Origin: Caldilineaceae bacterium | Lineage (GTDB): Bacteria; Chloroflexota; Anaerolineae; Caldilineales; Caldilineaceae | Assembly: GCA_024643705.1 (NCBI GenBank) | Contig: JAHEML010000330.1 | Coordinates: forward strand, 1-5,269 | Length of the DNA stretch: 5,269 bases | Reading direction: 5' to 3' | Shown here: in pieces, positions 1 to 4,581 of the stretch | How the letters are laid out: each line of letters starts with the position of its first letter | How positions within the stretch are numbered: position 1 is the stretch's first letter | Program-made: the position numbers and the translations under genes | Notes under the pieces: generated by a model | Seen by the model: the letters and a program-made list of their open reading frames with translations, nothing else | The model's database searches: none | Told to the model about the DNA's origin: nothing

Positions 1-2
1 AT

Positions 3-1247
3 TATCTGCCCGATGGCTGGTACAACGATGTCTGGAAAAAGCTGATCGATCTGGGCGACTTTATCAGCGCCACCGGCCCGCTCGCGGTCACCAAGACGGG
101 TGAACTGAGCATTGAAGTCCACGCCATCCAGTTTCTGAGCAAAACGCTCAAGCCCATGCCCGATAAATGGCACGGGGTGCGCGACCCGGAAGTGCGTTAC
201 CGCCGCCGCTATGTCGACTTGATCGCCAATGAAGAAGTGCGTGATCTCTTTCGGGTGCGCGCCGCCATCACCCGCGCCCTGCGGGACTATCTGGACAACG
301 CGGGCTTTTTGGAAGTGGAGACGCCCATCCTCCAGCCCATTTATGGTGGCGCGGCGGCCCAACCTTTTATTACCCACCACAACCAGCTTCACCAAGACCT
401 TTACCTGCGCATCAGCTTCGAACTCTATCTCAAGCGGCTGATTGTGGGAGGCTTCCCCGCGGTCTACGAGATCGGGCGGGATTTTCGCAACGAAGGTGTC
501 AGCTTCAAGCACAACCCAGAATTCACCCAACTGGAATTCTATGAAGCCTACGCCGACTATGCCGACGTAATGGACCGCACAGAGCAGATGGTGGCCTACG
601 TCGCCCAGCAAGTGACGGGCAGCACCACAGTCGTCTGGCAAGGGAAAACCATCGACTTCACGCCACCCTGGCCCCGCATTCCCTTGCGCCAGGCCATTTT
701 GAACGAATCGGACATCGATTACACCGAGTTCCCCGACGACGAGAGCCTCTACAACGAGATGCGGCGGCTGGGTATCGATGCCAAACCCGGCACGCCCTGG
801 GGCAAGTTGGTGGATGTTCTTCTCTCCAAATTTGTCGAGCCGAAGCTCATCCAGCCAACATTTCTGACCGACTACCCCCGCGATGTCAGCCCGCTAGCTA
901 AATCCGTGCCGGGCAATGCGCTGCAAGTGGAGCGTTTCGAGGGCTTTGCCGCGGGGATGGAACTATGCAATGCTTTTTCCGAACTCAACGATCCCCAAGA
1001 CCAGTTGCAGCGCTTTATCGACGAGAACTACCGTGCCGTGCATGGCGACGAGGAGGCCCACCCAGTCGATGTGGACTATGTCGAAGCCCTAAGCTATGGA
1101 ATGCCACCCACCGGCGGTTTTGGCATGGGGATCGACCGGCTTGTCATGCTCCTCACCAACAGCGATACCATTCGCGAGGTGCTTCTCTTCCCTCATCTGC
1201 GGTCAGTGAAGGAAGAGACAACCGAAGAAGAGACAGCCGAAGAATGA
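3..1247 (+). CDS. lysS: lysyl-tRNA synthetase, class II (5' end outside window)
   Basis: Charges tRNA-Lys with lysine in the cytoplasm, using ATP. The reading frame is open from base 3, before the first ATG at 156, so the gene starts outside the window. 414 residues are visible; bacterial LysS is usually about 490-505, so roughly 80-90 N-terminal residues are missing. The visible part begins in the end of the OB-fold anticodon-binding domain and continues into the class II catalytic core. Motif 1 (GFLEVETPIL) is at about visible residues 101-110, motif 2 (FRNEGVSFKHNPEFTQLEFY) at about 161-180, and motif 3 (GGFGMGIDR) at about 371-379. The LysS-typical NAFSELNDP stretch precedes motif 3. The usual ARPF arginine after motif 1 is glutamine here (AAAQPF). 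The protein ends in a Glu/Thr-rich tail encoded by a short tandem repeat. Assignment to LysS rather than AspS or AsnS is secure from THHN, ELYLKRL and HNPEFT. Confidence 0.97.
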   Translation, partial: YLPDGWYNDVWKKLIDLGDFISATGPLAVTKTGELSIEVHAIQFLSKTLKPMPDKWHGVRDPEVRYRRRYVDLIANEEVRDLFRVRAAITRALRDYLDNAGFLEVETPILQPIYGGAAAQPFITHHNQLHQDLYLRISFELYLKRLIVGGFPAVYEIGRDFRNEGVSFKHNPEFTQLEFYEAYADYADVMDRTEQMVAYVAQQVTGSTTVVWQGKTIDFTPPWPRIPLRQAILNESDIDYTEFPDDESLYNEMRRLGIDAKPGTPWGKLVDVLLSKFVEPKLIQPTFLTDYPRDVSPLAKSVPGNALQVERFEGFAAGMELCNAFSELNDPQDQLQRFIDENYRAVHGDEEAHPVDVDYVEALSYGMPPTGGFGMGIDRLVMLLTNSDTIREVLLFPHLRSVKEETTEEETAEE

Positions 1248-1279
1248 ATATCCGGAGAATAAGCAACCGGAGAATAAAC
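1220..1279 (+). repeat. 15-bp tandem repeat across the lysS stop codon
   Basis: Four consecutive 15-base units are visible at 1220-1234, 1235-1249, 1250-1264 and 1265-1279, all built on CCG(A/G)AGAA. The last two share the 11-mer CCGGAGAATAA. The unit length is five codons, so the repeat stays in frame with lysS. Unit 1 codes for part of the acidic tail (GAG at the key position), while units 2, 3 and 4 carry TGA, TAA and TAA at the equivalent place. The lysS stop is therefore the first of three in-frame stops. A weaker fifth unit may follow to about 1294. Confidence 0.7.
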
Positions 1280-1328
1280 AGACAGAGCAGACACAGACGA
1301 AACGACGAAGTGACAACCGCATAGAGGA

Positions 1329-1465
1329 ACCTTCGGGGCAGGGTGAGGGGGCAAACCCCAATTCCCGATCGACGGTAAGCCAGCAAGCCTGGCAAGCCCG
1401 TGAGCCGCAAGGCAGGAGCTCGGTGCAAATCCGACGCCGACGGTATAGTCCGGATGAGAGAAGGT
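1329..1465 (+). ncRNA. FMN riboswitch aptamer (RFN element)
   Basis: A leader RNA element that binds flavin mononucleotide and controls the downstream transporter genes. The conserved blocks appear in order: CTTCGGGGCAGGGTGA (1331-1346), TTCCCGATCGACGGTA (1362-1377), AGCCCGTGAGC (1395-1405), GCCGACGGTATAGTCCGG (1436-1453) and ATGAGAGAAGG (1454-1464). Helices that can be drawn: P1 ACCTTC 1329-1334 with GAAGGT 1460-1465; P2 GGG 1341-1343 with CCC 1364-1366; P3 ACGG 1372-1375 with CCGT 1398-1401, capped by GCCAG 1379-1383 with CTGGC 1389-1393; P4 GCC 1404-1406 with GGC 1411-1413; P5 TCGG 1420-1423 with CCGA 1431-1434. P3 shows a compensated change from the usual GCGG/CCGC. Loop L2 carries an unusual 13-base insert (1347-1359). 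The element faces ribX and is followed by an intrinsic terminator, so control is probably by transcription termination. Confidence 0.97.
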
Positions 1466-1561
1466 GTGATCCAGTGTCACGGTTCAACGCGCCATCAGCG
1501 CGGTTGGCTTGACACAGGCTGGATTGGCACGCCACACCCCGATGAAGAGCAACTTCATCGG
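1450..1561 (+). promoter_or_regulatory. candidate antiterminator pairing (aptamer 3' core with terminator 3' arm)
   Basis: CCGGATGAG at 1450-1458, part of the conserved aptamer core, can pair with TTCATCGG at 1554-1561. CC pairs with GG 1560-1561, G1452 is bulged, GATGA 1453-1457 pairs with TCATC 1555-1559, and G1458 can wobble with T1554. The aptamer core resembles the terminator 5' arm (CCGATGAAG), so the two compete for the same partner. This gives a ligand-off structure in which the terminator cannot form. The pairing is seen in the sequence; its use in the cell is inference. Confidence 0.5.
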
Positions 1562-1568
1562 TTTTTTT
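1539..1568 (+). terminator. intrinsic terminator 1 of the FMN riboswitch
   Basis: Perfect 9-bp stem CCGATGAAG (1539-1547) with CTTCATCGG (1553-1561), a 5-base loop AGCAA, then seven T residues (1562-1568). It lies 73 bases after the aptamer and 151 bases before the ATG of ribX. This is the expected expression platform for FMN-dependent shut-off of the operon. Confidence 0.92.
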
Positions 1569-1593
1569 GTGGCAGTCCAGACGCTGGGATCAA

Positions 1594-1617
1594 CGCAGGC
1601 GTGCCGCGCACCCTGCG
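1594..1617 (+). other. GC-rich hairpin between the two terminators
   Basis: CGCAGG (1594-1599) pairs with CCTGCG (1612-1617) and GTGC (1601-1604) pairs with GCAC (1608-1611). C1600 is a single bulge and CGC forms the loop. The ten base pairs make a stable hairpin, but the bases after it (AGATTTGCC) are not a T run, so it is not an intrinsic terminator by itself. Its role is unknown; it could separate the folding of the flanking terminators or pause RNA polymerase. Confidence 0.6.
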
Positions 1618-1636
1618 AGATTTGCCATTGCCTTGC

Positions 1637-1666
1637 TCCGAAACAGTCTCCTGTTTCGGATTTTTT
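1637..1666 (+). terminator. intrinsic terminator 2 before ribX
   Basis: Perfect 10-bp stem TCCGAAACAG (1637-1646) with CTGTTTCGGA (1651-1660), tetraloop TCTC, then six T residues (1661-1666). It ends 53 bases before the ATG of ribX. All transcription entering from lysS or from a riboswitch promoter must cross it as well as terminator 1. I found no convincing antiterminator for this second stem. Confidence 0.88.
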
Positions 1667-1700
1667 AATTGGCCGTCGACTGTGATTGATGTAAATTATC

Positions 1701-1722
1701 GGGAAACAGATTGACATCGATG
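1701..1722 (+). promoter_or_regulatory. ribosome binding region of ribX with two possible starts
   Basis: GGGAA at 1701-1705 is the only Shine-Dalgarno-like stretch. It is 5 bases before an in-frame TTG (1711) and 14 bases before an ATG (1720). Spacing favours TTG, codon preference favours ATG. The two starts differ by only three residues in a cytoplasmic tail, so the product is hardly affected. Confidence 0.45.
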
Positions 1723-2586
1723 AACGCAGATTACCCAGAGGAAACCACACGGGCCAGCCGCAGCAACAAAAGTAGCCGCGGCGACCAATTTAGCCGCCAT
1801 TATCCAGGCCAACCTGTGAAGGCGCGTCTGGTAACCCTGGTCGACAACCCGTTGATCACCTTCCCCATCGTCGTCGCTACAATTCTGCTCCTGTGGGAAG
1901 GGCTTGTGCGTTGGCAGCAATACCCCAACTTTATCCTGCCTGGCCCTGCTACAGTGGCACGCAAGACGCTTGCCCTGGCGATGGATGGAACACTGTGGAG
2001 GCACGCCCAAGTCACCTTGATCGAAATCCTTCTGGGTTTGGGATTGGGCGTGGGGCTGGCGCTGCTATTGGGCTATGTGTTAGGTAAGAGCCGCCTTCTC
2101 GAGCGCGTGATCGCACCCTACATTGTCGCCAGCCAAACCATCCCAGTAGTAGCAATCGCCCCACTCCTTGTCATCTGGTTTGGCAACGGTCTTCTCAGCA
2201 AGGTGCTGATCACCGGAATCATCGTCTTTTTCCCCACCCTCATCAGCACAATCGTTGGCATTCGCGGGGTAGACGCCGACCTCCACGATCTTATGCGTTC
2301 TCTGCGTGCCAGCCCCAGCCAACTCTTTTTCAAGCTCGAACTGCCCGCCGCCTTGCCTGTCATATTCGGTGGCCTCAAGTTGAGTGTCATCTTGGCTGTT
2401 GTCGGGGCCGTGGTGGGGGAATTTGTCGGAGCCAATGTGGGGCTGGGCTTTCTCATCAATCTGGGGCGGGGCATTCTGGATACGCCGATGATGTTCGCAG
2501 CGGTTCTCACGCTTGTGGTCTTGGCCCAATCCTTCTACGCTGTGGTTTCGATTGTAGAACGCTATTGTATGCGCTGGCAGAAATAG
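1720..2586 (+). CDS. ribX: ABC transporter permease, probable riboflavin importer subunit RibX
   Basis: Membrane subunit of an ABC importer of the SsuC/TauC/ThiX type (BPD_transp_1 fold), probably working as a homodimer to pass flavin into the cell. Numbering from the alternative TTG at 1711 (291 residues; 288 from ATG), there is a polar, arginine-rich N-terminal tail of about 45 residues. Hydrophobic segments follow at about 47-66, 103-125, 138-158, 164-185, 222-248 and 260-282, giving the usual six. The conserved ILPGP that follows the first segment is at 75-79. The ATPase-coupling EAA-like loop is at about 193-224 (core SLRASPSQLFFKLELPAALP); the usual central glycine is serine here (RAS). 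It is the first gene after the FMN riboswitch and is followed by the binding protein and ATPase genes. The transporter family is certain; flavin as substrate rests on the riboswitch. Confidence 0.9.
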   Translation: MNADYPEETTRASRSNKSSRGDQFSRHYPGQPVKARLVTLVDNPLITFPIVVATILLLWEGLVRWQQYPNFILPGPATVARKTLALAMDGTLWRHAQVTLIEILLGLGLGVGLALLLGYVLGKSRLLERVIAPYIVASQTIPVVAIAPLLVIWFGNGLLSKVLITGIIVFFPTLISTIVGIRGVDADLHDLMRSLRASPSQLFFKLELPAALPVIFGGLKLSVILAVVGAVVGEFVGANVGLGFLINLGRGILDTPMMFAAVLTLVVLAQSFYAVVSIVERYCMRWQK

Positions 2587-2648
2587 GCCCGCCGTGGGAA
2601 ACGTGGGGATCGCCATCCCTACAGATAACCTCCACCATTCACATTTCA

Positions 2649-2662
2649 AAAGGAATCGTATG
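2649..2662 (+). promoter_or_regulatory. ribosome binding site and start of ribY
   Basis: AAAGGA (about 2649-2654) lies 5 bases before ATG 2660. This site decides the start: an in-frame GTG at 2594 would add 22 polar residues before the signal peptide and has no good Shine-Dalgarno sequence, while ATG 2660 begins directly with a lipoprotein signal. Confidence 0.85.
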
Positions 2663-3670
2663 CGTCGTTTATCATTTTTCCTGGTTCTTATCCTTCTGTT
2701 CACTGGTTGTACGCCCGTTGCCCCTGGCATTGGCCCCACAGCCCAAACACCTACCCAGCCCAGCCTGCGCGCCATAAAACTGGGTGTTGGCTTTGTCCCC
2801 AACGTTCAGTTTGCCCCCTTTTATATCGGCATCGAGAAAGGCTTCTTCGCCGAAGAGGGCATCGATCTGAGCCTGGATTATGGCTTCGAGAATGATTACC
2901 TGAAATTGGTGGGGACCGACGCAATGCAATTCATGATCGGCAGCAGCGATCAGCTTGTGCTGGGCAGGGCACAGGGCCTCCCCGTCGTCTATATCATGAA
3001 CTGGTATACCCAATACCCGGTGACAATCTTTGCCAAAACCGAAGCGGGCATCGTAGAACCAACAGACCTGGCGGGCAAACGTGTCGGGGTTCCCGGCCCC
3101 TTTGGAGCAACCTACCTCGCCCTGCGCGCTCTGCTCGACATCGCTGGGCTGACCGAAAGCGATATCCAGATGGAGAGCATCGGCTTTACCCAAGCTGCGG
3201 CGGTAAGCCAGGGGTTGGTTGATGCCGCAGCCGACTATGCGGTTAATGGCCCAGTCGTCTTGGCGGTGGAGGGAATCGAGACCACCCAGATCAGCCTGGA
3301 CAAGTACATCCGCATCCCGGCCAACGGCTTGGTGACAAACGAAAGGACAATCACCAACGAGCCAGAATTGGTACGTTCTCTGATCCGCGCAACTCTGAAA
3401 GCCATTGCCTACACCCTGGAGAACCCTGACGAAGCTTTCGTGATTGCGCTCAAATTCGTGCCAGAGGCTGGCGGCGATAATCGAGCAGCCAACCGGGCTG
3501 TCTTTGATGCATCCCTGCCGTATTGGACGCCCCAACCCAACCAGAAACCGGGCGAAACCAATGGGGCAGACTGGCAGGCAGCAGCGGAACTGCTGGCCCG
3601 TATCGGGCTGGTGGACAAAATTGTCGAGAGCGATAAACTGTACACAAACGCCTTCCTCTCAGGGGAATAG
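2660..3670 (+). CDS. ribY: ABC transporter substrate-binding lipoprotein, probable riboflavin-binding RibY
   Basis: Captures the substrate outside the membrane and hands it to the permease. The 336-residue protein starts with MRR, a hydrophobic stretch (4-14) and a lipobox FTGC, so Cys17 should be lipidated and anchor the protein. A Pro/Thr-rich linker follows to about residue 35. The rest is an NMT1/THI5-like periplasmic-binding fold. Its hallmark LGVGFVPNVQFAPFYIG and KGFFAEEGID lie at 41-69, the GSSDQ region follows, and the second lobe begins near DLAGKRVGVPG. Relatives bind thiamine pyrimidine precursors, sulfonates or nitrate. The FMN riboswitch upstream and known RibY proteins of Chloroflexus-type bacteria favour riboflavin. 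The cysteine-rich motif of the yeast THI5 enzyme is absent, so this is a binding protein, not a synthase. It lies 73 bases after ribX and 6 bases before the ATPase gene. Confidence 0.9.
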   Translation: MRRLSFFLVLILLFTGCTPVAPGIGPTAQTPTQPSLRAIKLGVGFVPNVQFAPFYIGIEKGFFAEEGIDLSLDYGFENDYLKLVGTDAMQFMIGSSDQLVLGRAQGLPVVYIMNWYTQYPVTIFAKTEAGIVEPTDLAGKRVGVPGPFGATYLALRALLDIAGLTESDIQMESIGFTQAAAVSQGLVDAAADYAVNGPVVLAVEGIETTQISLDKYIRIPANGLVTNERTITNEPELVRSLIRATLKAIAYTLENPDEAFVIALKFVPEAGGDNRAANRAVFDASLPYWTPQPNQKPGETNGADWQAAAELLARIGLVDKIVESDKLYTNAFLSGE

Positions 3671-3676
3671 CCACCC

Positions 3677-4450
3677 GTGGACGCACAGACAGACCTTTTG
3701 CGAGTCGAGAATGTCAGCCACGCCTTTGTGCTGGGGCCAAGCGCCATTCCAGCCCTAGCCCCCGTCGGCTTCACCCTGGCCGAGGGAGAATTTGTCTGCA
3801 TTGTGGGCACAAGCGGCAGCGGAAAAAGCACCCTCTTGCGCATCATTGGTGGGCTGCTACAGCCCACCACGGGCCAGGTTTGGCTGGGCAAGGAACAAAT
3901 CACGGAGCCACATCCAGAGATCGGATTTGTATTCCAAAAAACCAACCTCATGCCCTGGCGCACCGCACGGGATAATGTGCTGCTCCCGCTGGAACTCCTT
4001 GGCCCCATCGGCCCGCAAGAACGCAAGCGTGCGGCAGCGCTGCTGGACCTTGTTGGATTATCCGGTTTTGCCAACAATTACCCAGCCCAACTCTCTGGTG
4101 GCATGGCACAACGGCTGACACTGGCCCGCGCATTAGTGCGCCACCCCCGGCTGCTCTTGCTGGATGAACCCTTTGGCGCGTTGGATGCCCTCACTCGTGA
4201 ACGGCTGAACCTGGAATTGGTGCGCATTCAGACAGCCCAACAACAAACCGTTGTCATGGTAACCCACAGCATCAACGAAGCTGTCTTTCTGGCAGATCGG
4301 GTGTTGGTGCTGGGCGAGCAGCCAGGCCGCATTTTGGCCCAGATTCCGGTGGAATTGCCCCGTCCGCGCAGTCTGGCGGTGATGGGAAGCGAGGGGTTTG
4401 GAGCTATCGCCACGGAGATTCGACGCCATATTGGGCTAGTAGCAGAATAA
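3677..4450 (+). CDS. ABC transporter ATP-binding protein of the probable riboflavin importer
   Basis: Cytoplasmic ATPase that powers the RibX/RibY importer. 257 residues, the normal length for SsuB/TauB/ThiZ-type proteins. Motifs in order: Walker A GTSGSGKST (44-52), Q-loop Gln87 in FVFQ, signature LSGGMAQR (139-146), Walker B LLLLDE (159-164), D-loop ALD (168-170) and the H-loop His197 in VMVTHS. All catalytic residues are present. It starts with GTG 3677, 6 bases after the ribY stop; AGGGGA at 3661-3666, inside the end of ribY, is a suitable ribosome binding site 10 bases upstream, so the two genes are probably translationally linked. The sequence alone would suggest a taurine/nitrate/thiamine-precursor ATPase; its place in the operon argues for flavin import. 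I give no symbol because naming of this subunit is not settled. It is the last gene of the operon. Confidence 0.92.
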   Translation: MDAQTDLLRVENVSHAFVLGPSAIPALAPVGFTLAEGEFVCIVGTSGSGKSTLLRIIGGLLQPTTGQVWLGKEQITEPHPEIGFVFQKTNLMPWRTARDNVLLPLELLGPIGPQERKRAAALLDLVGLSGFANNYPAQLSGGMAQRLTLARALVRHPRLLLLDEPFGALDALTRERLNLELVRIQTAQQQTVVMVTHSINEAVFLADRVLVLGEQPGRILAQIPVELPRPRSLAVMGSEGFGAIATEIRRHIGLVAE

Positions 4451-4454
4451 AAGA

Positions 4455-4511
4455 GTCGTGAAACGCAAAACGTGAGATCATCGGATGATCTCACGTTTTG
4501 CGTTTCACGAC
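4455..4511. repeat. perfect 28-bp inverted repeat between convergent genes
   Basis: The left arm 4455-4482 is the exact reverse complement of the right arm 4484-4511, with one base (G4483) between. As RNA it gives a stem of about 27 bp with a tiny loop. The arms are made of 7-base units: CGTGAAA (4457-4463), CGCAAAA (4464-4470) and CGTGAGA (4471-4477), mirrored on the right. Read on the minus strand the stem is followed by TCTTTTATT, so it could terminate the isomerase gene; on the plus strand it is followed by GTTACAATTTC, a poor terminator tail. It may be a mobile or expanding intergenic repeat. Confidence 0.9.
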
Positions 4512-4550
4512 GTTACAATTTCACGACGTTACAATTTCATAACGTTACAA
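4503..4550. repeat. three 16-bp direct repeats joined to the inverted repeat
   Basis: TTTCACGACGTTACAA occurs at 4503-4518 and again, identical, at 4519-4534. A third copy at 4535-4550 differs at two positions (TTTCATAACGTTACAA). Each unit is the heptamer TTTCACG plus ACGTTACAA. The first unit overlaps the end of the right arm of the inverted repeat, so both share the same heptamer. No spacer is present, so this is not a CRISPR array. Confidence 0.85.
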
Positions 4551-4581
4551 AGGTCTCAGATTATCCTACAGGCAATGCATG

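Noticed and set aside
1329..1465. TPP or cobalamin riboswitch
   Set aside because: The thi-box blocks (CTGAGA and the ACCTGAT region) and the B12-box are absent, whereas all FMN aptamer blocks are present in order.
1509..1514. TTGACA as a -35 promoter box upstream of terminator 1
   Set aside because: The sequence 16-18 bases further on is GC-rich (around CCACACC) with no -10-like hexamer.
1400..1714. Plus-strand open frame (104 codons) across the riboswitch and terminators
   Set aside because: It covers conserved RNA structure and two terminators, and its translation has no recognisable features.
1711..1716. TTGACA as a -35 box
   Set aside because: It lies at the ribX start itself, and nothing like a -10 box follows at the right distance; it would also transcribe from inside the gene.
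2606..2619. Small hairpin GGGAT/ATCCC between ribX and ribY
   Set aside because: Only 5 bp with no T run; too weak to call a terminator or processing site.
2080..2802. Minus-strand open frame (240 codons) over the end of ribX and start of ribY
   Set aside because: Crosses two real genes and their gap, and its product is highly polar with no recognisable motif.
2672..3535. Long minus-strand open frame (287 codons) across ribY
   Set aside because: It lies opposite a gene with a clear signal peptide, binding-protein motifs and a ribosome binding site, and its translation resembles no family I know. It is a G+C-driven shadow.
3409..4077. Minus-strand open frame (222 codons) over ribY and the ATPase gene
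   Set aside because: Opposite the Walker A and Q-loop coding region; serine/arginine-rich translation typical of a shadow frame.
4455..4550. CRISPR array
   Set aside because: The direct repeats are contiguous without spacers and are only 16 bases long.
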